A DNA stretch of 33,208 bases from assembly GCA_035547155.1 (NCBI GenBank), contig DASZVJ010000248.1:1-33208 (forward strand), read 5' to 3'. Positions within the stretch are counted from its first letter, which is position 1; every line of letters starts with the position of its first letter. Positions 1 to 11,525 of the stretch are shown here, in pieces. The notes below the pieces were generated by a model. The model saw nothing but the letters and a program-made list of their open reading frames with translations. It did not search any database and had not been told where the DNA came from. Both the position numbers and the translations under genes were made by a program. Origin of the DNA: CAZNMF01 sp035547155 (GTDB taxonomy: Bacteria > Acidobacteriota > Vicinamibacteria > Vicinamibacterales > SCN-69-37).

Positions 1-29
1 CCCTTCGTCCCCTGGTCCCTTGGTCCCCT
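1..29. repeat. Repeat array A (CCCTTGGTCC units), cut by the window edge
   Basis: Three units ending in the first base of the PBP1b stop codon (29-31, read on the minus strand). 28 of 29 positions match 23141-23169 in array G, which likewise abuts the 3' end of a minus-strand gene. Confidence 0.8.
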
Positions 30-2392
30 CATCGCCCGAGCCCAATCCAGCCGCCGAGCGTGGACAGGAACCCGTGGCCGCCGCCGTGCAGCTCGCAGGT
101 CTGATGCGGCTCGGTGCCGGCGAGGAAGGCCTCGTGAATCACGACGGGGCAGGCCGGCGTCGCCAGCTGGCCGGTGTCCTTATCGATGTCGGCAAAGACG
201 ATGTCCTCCGGCACGTCGAACGACGTGCTGGGCCGGCCAGCCAGCGCGCGCTTCATGAACGACGTCCAGATCGGCAGCGCTGCTTGCGAACCGCTGAGGC
301 CGATGGGCTGGTTGTTGTCGAAGCCGACCCAGACGGCGGTGAGCAGCTCCGGCGTGAGCCCGATGAACCACGCGTCGCGCAGATCGTTCGTCGTGCCCGA
401 CTTGCCGGCCGCGTCGAGCGTGAAGCCCGCGCTGCGCGCCGCCGCGCCCGTGCCTTCGTTCATGACGCTGCGCATCATGTTGACGACGAGAAACGTCGCG
501 TCGGGGCGCGCGATCGTCTTCGCCGGCGGCTCGGCGACCGCACGCGCCTTGCCGTTCTCGACGATCGACGTCAGCGCGCGCAGCGGGTGCATCGTGCCGT
601 TGTTCGCGAAGATCGTGTACGCCGACGTCATCTCGACGGGAGAGACCTCGAAGACGCCGAGCGCGATCGACGGGTATGGACGCGCGGGCGTCCCGACGCC
701 CACCTTCTTCCAGAGGTCCGCGACCTTGTCGTAGCCGACCTGCTCGGCGACTTTGATCGCGACGATGTTGCGCGAGAGCGCGAGCGCGCGTCGCAGCGTG
801 ATCGGGCCGTCGTACTCGTTCTGATAGTTCGACGGCGTGTAGTCGTTCTCACCGTCCTTGAACGTCGTCGGCTCGTCGGTGATGACGGTGGCCGGCGTCA
901 GGTCGGGTTGGCCGGTCTCGGCGAGACTTTGAAACGCGGTGAGATAGACGAACGGCTTGAACGTCGAACCGGGCTGGCGTTTCGCCGCGACGGCGCGGTT
1001 GTACTGCGACTGGTTGTACGCGCGGCCGCCGACCATCGCCAGGATGTCGCCGGTCCGTGGATCGACGGCCACGATCGCGGCTTGCGCCGTGCCTTTGCGC
1101 TTCCGCGCCGCGAGCTGCTTGTCGACCTGCGTGATGCCCTCGTTCAGCGCTTCCTGCGCCATGCGCTGCAGGTGCAGATCGAGCGTCGTGTAGACGTCGA
1201 CGGCCGCGTCCGACTTCAACAGGCCCGCATAGTCCTCGTCGACGAGCTGGCTCGCGTAGTCGACGAAGTACGGCGCCTCGTTCTCGAGCGCGCGCGTGGA
1301 TACGACGAGCGGCGATGCCTCGGCCTTGGTCGCGTCGGCGCGGGAGACGACGCCGACGTTGGCCATCTCGTCGAGGACGACGTTGCGGCGCTCGCGGGCG
1401 CGATCGGGATTGCGGAACGGCGACAGCCGCGACGGCGACTGAATCACGCCGGCGATCGTCGCCGCTTCGGCGAGCGTGATGTTGCGCACGTCCTTGCCGA
1501 AGAAGATGCGCGAGGCCTCCGACACGCCGTGGATCTCGAACGGCCCGCGCTGACCGAGCACGACGTCGTTCAGATACAGCTCGAGGATCTGCTGCTTGGT
1601 GAAGCGCGACTCGAGCACGAGCGCCATGAACTGCTCCTGCAGCTTGCGCTGCGGCGTCTTCGCCGGCGTCAGGAACGTGTTCTTGACGATCTGTTGCGTC
1701 AGCGTGCTGCCGCCCTGGAGGTAGGGCTTGTCGCCCTTGAGATTCGTGATGACGGCGCGGAGGATGCCGATGGGATCGACGCCGGGATGCTCGAAGAAGC
1801 GGCGATCTTCGATCGTGATCACCGCGTCGACCATCACTTTCGGGATGTTCGCGAGCGGCACGTACCGGCGCCGTTCGCCGGGGGCGAGCGCGGCCAGCAG
1901 CGGCGCTTCGAGCGTAAGCTTCGTCACCGCGTGGCCGCCAGACGTGAGCCTGGCGACGCGATTGCCTTTCGTGAAGTCGACCTTGACGGTCGCCGTCGGG
2001 TCGGAATCATGCGGTCGCGTAACGACGGTGACCGACAGCGGCGTGACGTCGAACTCGCCTGGCACGGCCGCCTTGGGCCGTTCGGCGTAGCCGACGTCGT
2101 TGAGACGCTGCAGGAACTGTGCGGGGCTCAGGCCTTGACCGGCCGTCACCTCGAACGGCCGGCCGAAAATCCGCGGTACCGGCCGCTGCTCGCCCGCGAG
2201 CTTGCGATCGATCACGCGCCCGTAGCTGATCCACAGGTAAATCGTGACGCCCAGCAGCACGACCGCCATCGCACCGGCGGCCATGAGCAGATAGCGGAAC
2301 CAGCGTTGCTGCCACAACGCGGCGAGGCGCGACCGGCGTGACGGGCGCGCGACGGGACGCCGTGTGGATCGTGTGGACGGACGCGTGGCCAC
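29..2392 (-). CDS. mrcB: Bifunctional peptidoglycan glycosyltransferase/transpeptidase (class A PBP, PBP1b-like)
   Basis: Polymerises lipid II into glycan strands and cross-links the stem peptides, acting from the inner membrane into the periplasm. From the GTG at 2392 the protein has 787 residues. A basic cytoplasmic tail is followed by one membrane segment near residues 34-58. A stretch around 75-125 (LNDVGYAERP, VPGEFD) resembles the UB2H region of PBP1b. The GT51 domain has E195 in the EDRRFF motif, and GGSTLTQQ at about 227-234. The transpeptidase domain has S476 in STFK, SRN at about 540 and KSGTT at about 664. All catalytic motifs are intact. The frame stays open to a GTG at 2467, but the extra residues look non-coding and a -10-like box lies just upstream of 2392. 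It is divergent from argH, and repeat array A begins at its stop codon. Confidence 0.93.
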   Translation of the reverse strand: MATRPSTRSTRRPVARPSRRSRLAALWQQRWFRYLLMAAGAMAVVLLGVTIYLWISYGRVIDRKLAGEQRPVPRIFGRPFEVTAGQGLSPAQFLQRLNDVGYAERPKAAVPGEFDVTPLSVTVVTRPHDSDPTATVKVDFTKGNRVARLTSGGHAVTKLTLEAPLLAALAPGERRRYVPLANIPKVMVDAVITIEDRRFFEHPGVDPIGILRAVITNLKGDKPYLQGGSTLTQQIVKNTFLTPAKTPQRKLQEQFMALVLESRFTKQQILELYLNDVVLGQRGPFEIHGVSEASRIFFGKDVRNITLAEAATIAGVIQSPSRLSPFRNPDRARERRNVVLDEMANVGVVSRADATKAEASPLVVSTRALENEAPYFVDYASQLVDEDYAGLLKSDAAVDVYTTLDLHLQRMAQEALNEGITQVDKQLAARKRKGTAQAAIVAVDPRTGDILAMVGGRAYNQSQYNRAVAAKRQPGSTFKPFVYLTAFQSLAETGQPDLTPATVITDEPTTFKDGENDYTPSNYQNEYDGPITLRRALALSRNIVAIKVAEQVGYDKVADLWKKVGVGTPARPYPSIALGVFEVSPVEMTSAYTIFANNGTMHPLRALTSIVENGKARAVAEPPAKTIARPDATFLVVNMMRSVMNEGTGAAARSAGFTLDAAGKSGTTNDLRDAWFIGLTPELLTAVWVGFDNNQPIGLSGSQAALPIWTSFMKRALAGRPSTSFDVPEDIVFADIDKDTGQLATPACPVVIHEAFLAGTEPHQTCELHGGGHGFLSTLGGWIGLGR

Positions 2393-2401
2393 TTGGATAG
2401 G

Positions 2402-2407
2402 AGTGTA
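2402..2407 (-). promoter_or_regulatory. Putative -10 box for the PBP1b gene
   Basis: The minus strand reads TACACT and then 9 nt to the GTG at 2392, with no Shine-Dalgarno sequence between. This fits a leaderless or near-leaderless transcript. I see no clear -35. Confidence 0.4.
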
Positions 2408-2468
2408 GCGTGCAATCGCGCACGGCGACAGGCCGGGGCGGTGCATACTCTTCGACAGGATTGTCACG

Positions 2469-3920
2469 ATGACGTTTTCGCCCGACTACGTGCGGCTCGT
2501 GCTCAATGAGAACTTCGAGGACGCCAAGGCGCTGTTCCTCGATCCACTGCTCGCGATCCACGACGCGCACCTCGTGATGCTCGCCGAGCGTGGCATTGTC
2601 TCGCGCGACGATGCGCGGACGATTCGCGACGCGCTCGCGCGCATCGACCCGATCGCCGTGCGGCAGGTGACCTACGACGGCACGTACGAGGATCTTTTCA
2701 ACTACGTCGATCGGCTCGTCGTCGACGGCTGCGGCCCGGACGCGGCCGGCCGCCTGCACACGGCGCGCAGCCGGAACGACATCGACATGACGATGTACCG
2801 GATGCGGCTGCGGGAGGACGTGCTGCGGCTGATCGATGCGGTAGCGGCGCTGCGCGAGGCCGTGGTCGATCAGGCGTCGAAGCATCGCGAGACGATCTTC
2901 GCGGCGCACACGCACGCGCAGCCCGCACAGCCGACGACCGTCGCGCACTACCTGCTGGCGATGGCCGAGCAGCTCGAGCGGGACACGATCCGGCTGTTCT
3001 CCGCGTACGAGACGACGAACCGCAATCCCCTCGGGGCGTGCGCGATCACGGGGACGGGATTTCCGATCGATCGCGATCGCACGAGCGTGCTGCTGGGCTT
3101 CAGCGGACCGACGGGCAATACATACGGGAGCATTGCGACGGTCGACTATCTGCTCGAGAGCGCGGCCGCGGCCGGCATCCTGCTCGCCGGCGTCGGACGG
3201 TTCATCCAGGATCTGCTGCTGTGGTCGACGCGCGAAGTCGGCTATGTGCGGCTGCCGGACGCGCTGGTGCAGGCGAGCAGCATCATGCCGCAGAAGCGCA
3301 ATCCCGTCGCGCTCGAGCACGCCCGCGCGCTGGCGTCGAAGGCGCTCGCCGAGTCAGGCGCGATCGCGCAGACCGTCCACAACACGCCCTTCGGCGACAT
3401 CGTCGACACCGAAGACGATCTGCAGCCGCTGGTGGCCGTGGCGTTCCGCGACGCAACGCGCGCCGTCGCGCTCGCGGCGGTCACGCTCGACGAAGCCACG
3501 TTCGACGTCGACCGGATGCGGACGCAGGCGGGGGAGAGCTGGGTCACGATCACCGAGCTGGCCGACACGCTCGTCCGCGATCACGGCCTGTCGTTCAGGA
3601 GCGCACATGCGATTGCCGGCGCCGTCGCGCGGACGTGCCGGTCGGCGGATCTGTCGCAGGTCGCGGACGTGATCGCGCGCGCTGCACGCGACGCCGGGCA
3701 CACCGTCGACATCGGCCCGGACGTTCTCACGCGCGTGCTGAGCCCCGACCACTTCGTCGCCGTCCGCCGCACGCACGGCGGCCCGGCGCCCGACGTCACC
3801 GCGCGCGCGATCGAACGCTCGCGCGATCTGCTCGCGACAGATCGGACGCGGTTGTCAGAGCTGCGGCGCGCGATCGAGGACGCGGACGGGACGAGACGAA
3901 AAGCAGTGCGGGAAATCTAG
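2469..3920 (+). CDS. argH: Argininosuccinate lyase family protein
   Basis: Fumarase/aspartase superfamily lyase of 483 residues. ArgH cleaves argininosuccinate to arginine and fumarate in the cytoplasm. Visible motifs are TARSRND near 98-104 (family form TGRSRND), THAQPAQP near 147-154, and the signature SSIMPQKRNP near 273-282, whose serine loop carries the catalytic base in this family. The region that in standard ArgH reads like YNKDxQEDKE is here NTPFGDIVDTEDDLQP, so this is a divergent branch. The superfamily is certain and the exact substrate less so. A weak CATACT box at 2444-2449 and AGGA at 2457-2460 precede the ATG. It is convergent with the next gene (10-bp gap). No other arginine gene adjoins, though carAB lies 3 kb away. 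Confidence 0.82.
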   Translation: MTFSPDYVRLVLNENFEDAKALFLDPLLAIHDAHLVMLAERGIVSRDDARTIRDALARIDPIAVRQVTYDGTYEDLFNYVDRLVVDGCGPDAAGRLHTARSRNDIDMTMYRMRLREDVLRLIDAVAALREAVVDQASKHRETIFAAHTHAQPAQPTTVAHYLLAMAEQLERDTIRLFSAYETTNRNPLGACAITGTGFPIDRDRTSVLLGFSGPTGNTYGSIATVDYLLESAAAAGILLAGVGRFIQDLLLWSTREVGYVRLPDALVQASSIMPQKRNPVALEHARALASKALAESGAIAQTVHNTPFGDIVDTEDDLQPLVAVAFRDATRAVALAAVTLDEATFDVDRMRTQAGESWVTITELADTLVRDHGLSFRSAHAIAGAVARTCRSADLSQVADVIARAARDAGHTVDIGPDVLTRVLSPDHFVAVRRTHGGPAPDVTARAIERSRDLLATDRTRLSELRRAIEDADGTRRKAVREI

Positions 3921-3930
3921 CGTCTTCCCG

Positions 3931-4860
3931 TCATCCCGCGGCGCACTGCGTGCCGCCGAGCACTTCACGCCGTTCGGCGAGCACGTCGAGGACGCGATGC
4001 GGCTGGCCGAGGTCGGTCCAGCCGGCCTCCGGGAGCGTGACGACGAGCAGACGCTCGGGACTGGCCGAGAGCACTTCGTGCGAGAAGTCGGACGGGCGGA
4101 TCGCGGCGTACGCGTCTCGAAGCGCCGCCTGGTGCTCGCCGAGCGTCTCGCCCGCCGCGCGGGTCTCGAAGTCGTCCCAGACGTCCGGCACGGTCGCGCG
4201 CAGCAGCGACTTGAACGCCTGCAGCTGTCCGATCACGACCAGCGTGTTCCACAGGCAGCGGCGCGCCAGGAGATCGGCGGCGATCTGGCCGGATGGTTTT
4301 TCCCAGAAGCCCTTGACCTGATGCACCGGCACGCCGGCGCGCGGATGGATGAGCGCCGGCGACGGCTCGATCCAGCCGTACTCCGTTTCCGCCCGGCTCG
4401 CTTCGGCGCCCACGAGCACGACGCGATCCGGATGCAGCGCGGCGAGCGCGTACGCGCGCGTCACCGTTTCCTGCAGCACCTGCGCGTCGCGGTAGTAGTG
4501 GTCCGCGGGGAAGAATCCGAGCGGCGTGTCGTCCGGCTCGTCGTGCAGCCGGAACAGCGCCGCCGCGACCGCCGCCGTCGTCCCACGATTGACGGGCTGC
4601 TCGATCAACTGCCGGCGCTCGACGTCCGCCAACTCCGTTGAATAGAACGGCTCGTGTGCGCGAGACACGACATACAGTGTCCGGCCGGGTTCCACATTTA
4701 GGGCCACGCGTGAGCGCGTATCGGCGAGCAGCGTGTGGCCGCCGAAGAAACGGCAGAACTGTTTCGGGCGCGCATCGCCTGCGAGCGAGCGCGTCAAAGA
4801 CTGGAGTCTCGTGCCGTTGCCGCCGGCGAGAACCGCTGCCCAGGGACGGGATTGGCGCAT
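3931..4860 (-). CDS. Mannose-1-phosphate guanylyltransferase-like sugar nucleotidyltransferase
   Basis: 309-residue nucleotidyltransferase that would couple a sugar-1-phosphate to a nucleotide, probably mannose-1-phosphate with GTP for GDP-mannose. The N-terminal nucleotide-binding signature AVLAGGNGTRL (about 8-18) and PKQF are clear. FFPADHYYRD, GFWEKPSG and LWNTLVV match the family forms PsDH, FxEKPd and LWNsG. The closing WTDLGQPHRV matches the family WsDlGs segment. The usual NPAxSIDYAV-type stretch is replaced by IRPSDFSHEVL, and there is no C-terminal isomerase cupin, so the exact sugar or nucleotide is uncertain. The ATG at 4860 is chosen because AAAGGAG precedes it at good spacing; the frame is open further upstream without family similarity. 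It lies 103 bp downstream of bshC on the same strand. Confidence 0.82.
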   Translation of the reverse strand: MRQSRPWAAVLAGGNGTRLQSLTRSLAGDARPKQFCRFFGGHTLLADTRSRVALNVEPGRTLYVVSRAHEPFYSTELADVERRQLIEQPVNRGTTAAVAAALFRLHDEPDDTPLGFFPADHYYRDAQVLQETVTRAYALAALHPDRVVLVGAEASRAETEYGWIEPSPALIHPRAGVPVHQVKGFWEKPSGQIAADLLARRCLWNTLVVIGQLQAFKSLLRATVPDVWDDFETRAAGETLGEHQAALRDAYAAIRPSDFSHEVLSASPERLLVVTLPEAGWTDLGQPHRVLDVLAERREVLGGTQCAAG

Positions 4861-4963
4861 GGCCGCGCTCCTTTCGCGCAAAGCGTTCCGACCACCCTTA
4901 CAAGAGCCGTACCCGATCGGCGTCGCGATCGAGATCGTCGCGATCCAGGCTACTGGGGAGGTA

Positions 4964-6619
4964 TTACGGCGTGATGACGAGATGCGCGCCGGCGAGCGGC
5001 GGCAGCACGTCAATCAGGCGCGCGACGAAGCCTGGTCCATATCTATTGACGAAGAACACGACGTTTAAGACTCGCTCCTGCGGCTGACCGCTGGGGAAGG
5101 TCAGCGTGCGCGTGCGTGCGAACTGACGACGGAGGGTGTCGTCCTTTTTTTTCGCAGCCTGCAGAATTTTTCCCTGAAGCGACTTGAGCGTGTCGCGCAG
5201 GCGCTCGAGCGTCGTGTCCACCGCGCCGGTGAGCGTGGGATCGACGGAAGCGACCAGCGGCTTGAGCCGCAGCGTGCCGTCGGCGGCGAGCCGATCGAGA
5301 TCCGCGAAGGTCGATTCGAGCTGCGGCGGCAGCTGGCCTTCGAGCAGGCGATTGAGCGTCGTGTCGTCCTGGCCCTGGAGCGCGTCGAGCGGCAGGTCGT
5401 GGCGATCGAGGAATTTCGCAGCGGCCGAGTCGAGGACGGTCGCGCTCGCGCGCGAGGCGAGCAGCGGCTGCGGCAGACCAGCGGTCCGGTAGACCTCGCC
5501 GAGCTGGGCCTGATAGGCGAGCTCGCTCGGGCCGGCCACGTAGCAGACCGTGGGAAAGAGCGTGTCCTGGACGAGCGGCCGCAAGAGGACGTTGGGGCTG
5601 AACCGCTCGGGATGGGCCGCGGCTTCGGACGCGAGGTCCGCGGCCTCGCGCCGCTCGTCGCCGACGAAGAACTGACCGTCGCGATAGCGAATCGGCCGCC
5701 GGGTCGCCTCATCCAGATAGAACAGACAGACGACATCGTCGCCCGGCTCGATCTGCGGGGCGTGGCCGAGCGCGCGCATGGCCTCGCCGGCCGCGCGGGC
5801 GAGGGCCGACGTGCGGCAGGGCGAGGAAATTTCCTCGGCGAAGAGCCGCGCGACGGCTGGCTTCGCGCGCCGATCGGACGCGTCGAAGACGACGAGCCCT
5901 TCGGCACCGAGGAGATCGTCGAGCCAGCCGGCGAAGGCGGCCGACAGGCTGCGTCCGGGCTGATACTGGCGGCGCAGGCCGTCGAGCAGCGCCGGCGTGA
6001 ACTCGGTCGTGGCGAGCGTCGCGTCGAGGGCCGCGATGACGTCGGTCACGCGCTCGTCGAGCTGCAGCGAGGCGACCGGCCGTGTGCCGGCGCCCGGCAG
6101 ATCGCCCAGCGTGAGCGTCGAGACGGAGAAGTCGCGATCGAGGACGGTGGCGCTGCGGATCTCGTCGAAGTCGTGATCCTCGGACTCGACCCAGAAGACC
6201 GGCACGGCCGTGACGCCGTGCGCCGCGCTGACCTGACGCGCGAGCTGAATCGTGGTGACGGCCTTGAGCAGCGTGTAGAGCGGGCCGCCGAACAGGCCGG
6301 CCTGCTGGCCGGTGACGACCGCGACCGTCGTTGCATTGGCGAGCGTGGCCGCGGCGTCGAGCGCGGCCTGCGGCGCCCGGCGCTCGGTCGTCTGCGCGAC
6401 GAGGACGTCGCGCGTCAATGTGCGGTCGATGTTCGCGTGCTGGACGCGCTGGATCGTGTCGCGCCACGCGGCGGGATCCGCGGGATTGCCGGCGAAGAGC
6501 GAGGCCACCGCGTCGTAGTGCTGGGCCTGCGCCCCGGCCAGCGGCCGAATCCACGGCACGCGGCTGAACGGAATCGCGTCGCGCACGACATCGGACGCTG
6601 ACGTCAGCTCGGAAGGCAC
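4964..6619 (-). CDS. bshC: Bacillithiol biosynthesis cysteine-adding enzyme BshC
   Basis: Catalyses the last step of bacillithiol synthesis, adding cysteine to glucosaminyl-malate; cytoplasmic. The 551 residues match the family length. The hallmark VTGQQAGLFGGPLYTLLKA lies near residues 100-118, followed by VPVFWVESEDHDFDEI near 143-158, then CYVAGPSELAYQAQLGEVY near 350-368. A coiled-coil-like helical stretch (residues 415-490) and a conserved C-terminal block, NVVFFVNRYGPGFV, follow. The start is GTG, with a TAGATT box 6 nt upstream and no Shine-Dalgarno sequence. The partner genes bshA and bshB are not in the window. Its presence implies bacillithiol as a low-molecular-weight thiol here. 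Confidence 0.93.
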   Translation of the reverse strand: MPSELTSASDVVRDAIPFSRVPWIRPLAGAQAQHYDAVASLFAGNPADPAAWRDTIQRVQHANIDRTLTRDVLVAQTTERRAPQAALDAAATLANATTVAVVTGQQAGLFGGPLYTLLKAVTTIQLARQVSAAHGVTAVPVFWVESEDHDFDEIRSATVLDRDFSVSTLTLGDLPGAGTRPVASLQLDERVTDVIAALDATLATTEFTPALLDGLRRQYQPGRSLSAAFAGWLDDLLGAEGLVVFDASDRRAKPAVARLFAEEISSPCRTSALARAAGEAMRALGHAPQIEPGDDVVCLFYLDEATRRPIRYRDGQFFVGDERREAADLASEAAAHPERFSPNVLLRPLVQDTLFPTVCYVAGPSELAYQAQLGEVYRTAGLPQPLLASRASATVLDSAAAKFLDRHDLPLDALQGQDDTTLNRLLEGQLPPQLESTFADLDRLAADGTLRLKPLVASVDPTLTGAVDTTLERLRDTLKSLQGKILQAAKKKDDTLRRQFARTRTLTFPSGQPQERVLNVVFFVNRYGPGFVARLIDVLPPLAGAHLVITP

Positions 6620-6625
6620 TTGGGC

Positions 6626-6631
6626 AATCTA
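6626..6631 (-). promoter_or_regulatory. Putative -10 box for bshC
   Basis: The minus strand reads TAGATT, then 6 nt to the GTG start at 6619. No Shine-Dalgarno sequence fits in between, as expected for a leaderless mRNA. Any -35 would fall inside repeat array B. Confidence 0.4.
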
Positions 6632-6645
6632 CCACTGGCGACAGC

Positions 6646-6761
6646 AAACTTTGAACTTCGAACTTTGAACTTCGAAATGAACCCGAACCAAGAACCGAGA
6701 ACCTCAGAACCCGAACCCAGAACCCGAACCCGCGAACCCCGGAACCTAGAACCCCGGAACC
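6646..6761. repeat. Repeat array B (TTGAACTTCGAAC units, then GAACCC units)
   Basis: Two blocks. 6646-6676 alternates TTTGAAC and TTCGAAC heptamers. 6680-6761 is a run of degenerate 6-10 bp units built on GAACC, such as AGAACC, CGAACCC and GGAACC. The 24 nt at 6653-6676 recur exactly, in reverse complement, inside array I at 27267-27290. It sits upstream of both divergent genes. Confidence 0.85.
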
Positions 6762-6769
6762 AGTACTGT

Positions 6770-6775
6770 TACGAT
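6770..6775 (+). promoter_or_regulatory. Possible -10 box for carA
   Basis: TACGAT directly after array B fits TANNNT. If used, it gives a leader of about 160 nt before carA. No convincing -35 is seen. Confidence 0.25.
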
Positions 6776-6805
6776 ATTTCGCGCTGTTCCGAAGGAGTCA
6801 TCCCG

Positions 6806-6946
6806 CTGTCAGTTGACGATCCTCAGCCATCCGGCGCGTCCGGTGCGGTGCGCAGGCGAGACGCTCGCCGCGCGCGGCCATTGGGGCGTGCGGGTTGGGG
6901 TGTGTCCGCAGCGGCCGGATCAGCGGCCGATGGAGCTCAGGATTGA
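6806..6946 (+). CDS. Possible arginine-rich leader ORF coupled to carA
   Basis: A 46-codon open frame begins with CTG, 8 nt after the GGAG at 6794-6797, and ends with TGA at 6944-6946, overlapping the TTG start of carA. The middle contains RRRDARRARPLGR, seven arginines in thirteen residues, encoded partly over the hairpin 6855-6869. Leader peptides rich in the end-product amino acid are a known attenuation design, and carbamoyl phosphate feeds arginine synthesis. However, random frames in GC-rich DNA are also arginine-rich and CTG starts are rare, so this is a candidate only. Confidence 0.2.
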   Translation: MSVDDPQPSGASGAVRRRDARRARPLGRAGWGVSAAAGSAADGAQD

Positions 6947-8064
6947 ACGCTACGCTCGCGCTCGAGAACGGGACCGTGTTTCGCGGCAAAGCCGCTGGCG
7001 CCACCGGTGAGACCGGCGGCGAGGTCGTCTTCAACACCAGCATGACCGGCTATCAGGAAGTGCTGACCGATCCGTCCTACGCCGGACAGATCGTCACGAT
7101 GACGTGTCCCGAGATCGGCAACTACGGCGTGACGATCGAGGACGTCGAGTCGCGCGGTCTTCAGGTTGCCGGCTTCATCGTCCGATCCGAGTCGCCGATC
7201 GCGAGCAACTGGCGCGCGGAAGGCACGCTCCGCGAGTACCTCACGTCGCACGGCGTCGTCGCGATCTCGGACATCGACACGCGGGCGCTGACACGGCTCT
7301 TGCGGTCGTCGGGCGTCATGCGCGGCGTGATTGCGACGGGCCGCGTCGATCCCGCCGAGCTCGTCGAGAAGGCGCGCGCGCTGCCGCAGATGGAAGGCGC
7401 GGATCTCGTGAAGGACGTCACGTGTCAGGAGTCCTTCATCTACGCGGGACCCGACGCGGGCGAGTTCACCGTCCCGCCGGGCCGGAAGAGCGGCCGCAAG
7501 CTGCGCGTCGCGGCGTACGACCTCGGCATGAAGTGGAACATCCTGCGCCGGTTCGCCGCGCACGGCTGCGAGGTCACGGTCTATCCCGCGTCTACGCCAG
7601 CCGCGACGCTGCTGGCGGCCAAGCCCGACGGCGTGTTCTTCAGCAACGGTCCGGGCGATCCCGCCGTGCTCGACTACGCGATCGCCAATGCGAAGGCGAC
7701 GATCGACAGCGGCGTGCCGACGTTCGGCATCTGTCTCGGCCATCAGATTCTCGGCCTCGCGCTCGGCGCGAAGACGTTCAAGCTCAAGTTCGGCCATCGT
7801 GGCGCGAACCATCCGGTGAAGGAGCTGCGGTCCGGCAAGATCGAGATCACGTCGCAGAATCACGGCTTCGCCGTCGATCCGGACTCGCTGCCGCAGAACG
7901 TCGAGGTCACGCACAGGAACCTCTACGACGGGACGATTGAAGGCCTGCGCCACGTCTCGCAGCCGGTGTTCTGCGTGCAGTACCACCCGGAGGCCGCGCC
8001 CGGCCCGCACGACGCGGACTATCTGTTCAGCGAGTTCCTCGACGCGATGGAGAAGCGGGGCTGA
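6943..8064 (+). CDS. carA: Carbamoyl-phosphate synthase small (glutaminase) subunit
   Basis: Hydrolyses glutamine and channels ammonia to CarB to make carbamoyl phosphate for arginine and pyrimidines. 373 residues from the TTG at 6943, which has GGAG at 6932-6935. Starting here gives the family-like N-terminus NATLALENGTVFRG; the frame is also open to a TTG at 6895. The CarA N-terminal domain contains FNTSMTGYQEVLTDPSY and SRGLQVAGFIVR. The class I glutaminase domain has FSNGPGDP, the nucleophile cysteine in FGICLGHQ, and the His/Glu pair in QYHPEAAPGPHD. It is followed by carB after 76 bp filled by array C. Confidence 0.96.
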   Translation: MNATLALENGTVFRGKAAGATGETGGEVVFNTSMTGYQEVLTDPSYAGQIVTMTCPEIGNYGVTIEDVESRGLQVAGFIVRSESPIASNWRAEGTLREYLTSHGVVAISDIDTRALTRLLRSSGVMRGVIATGRVDPAELVEKARALPQMEGADLVKDVTCQESFIYAGPDAGEFTVPPGRKSGRKLRVAAYDLGMKWNILRRFAAHGCEVTVYPASTPAATLLAAKPDGVFFSNGPGDPAVLDYAIANAKATIDSGVPTFGICLGHQILGLALGAKTFKLKFGHRGANHPVKELRSGKIEITSQNHGFAVDPDSLPQNVEVTHRNLYDGTIEGLRHVSQPVFCVQYHPEAAPGPHDADYLFSEFLDAMEKRG

Positions 8065-8127
8065 ACCTGGAACCTCAGAACGCAGAACCAGAACTTCAGA
8101 ACCCTGGAACCTCAGAACCTCAGAACC
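8063..8127. repeat. Repeat array C between carA and carB
   Basis: Seven to nine degenerate GAACC units. The first starts inside the carA stop codon (TGA followed by ACC). 8099-8119 is identical over 21 nt to 21735-21755 in array F. It lies inside the carAB operon and is presumably transcribed. carB starts 14 nt after the last unit. Confidence 0.85.
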
Positions 8128-8140
8128 AACGAAGATTCCC

Positions 8141-11392
<3,252 letters not shown>

Positions 11393-11396
11393 AAAG

Positions 11397-11525
11397 ATGG
11401 CATCGGGACATCTAGCCATCGGATCATCGGGACATCCGATCATCTTGGCCCCGGGACATTTGGCCATCGGAGACATTGGGTAGCCTGGGCATCGGGGCGC
11501 TGAGCGACGGGGTCATCGGGACCCG
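11397..11525. repeat. Repeat array D (CATCGGGACAT / CATCGGATCAT units)
   Basis: Irregular 9-12 bp units begin 5 nt after the carB stop and run into the 3' end of the four-helix-bundle gene, whose TGA (11513-11515) lies in a unit. 11417-11436 is a perfect 20-nt inverted copy of 11995-12014 in array E. Confidence 0.85.

Larger units (their letters stand above)
6620..6942. other. Divergent bshC-carA intergenic region
   Basis: This 323-bp gap holds the bshC -10-like box (6626-6631), repeat array B (6646-6761), and a putative carA leader (6782-6942). The leader contains GAAGGAG at 6791-6797, a 6-bp perfect hairpin at 6855-6869 and an open frame that ends on the carA start codon. Confidence 0.6.

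Noticed and set aside
20..2341. A 773-codon open frame antisense to the PBP1b gene
   Set aside because: Composition is Arg/Asp/Ala-rich shadow of GC-rich codons; no family motif, while the opposite strand has every PBP motif.
6813..7010. 65-codon TTG-started frame in the carA leader
   Set aside because: No Shine-Dalgarno sequence at useful spacing, and it runs out of frame into carA; the CTG frame ending on the carA start is the better candidate.
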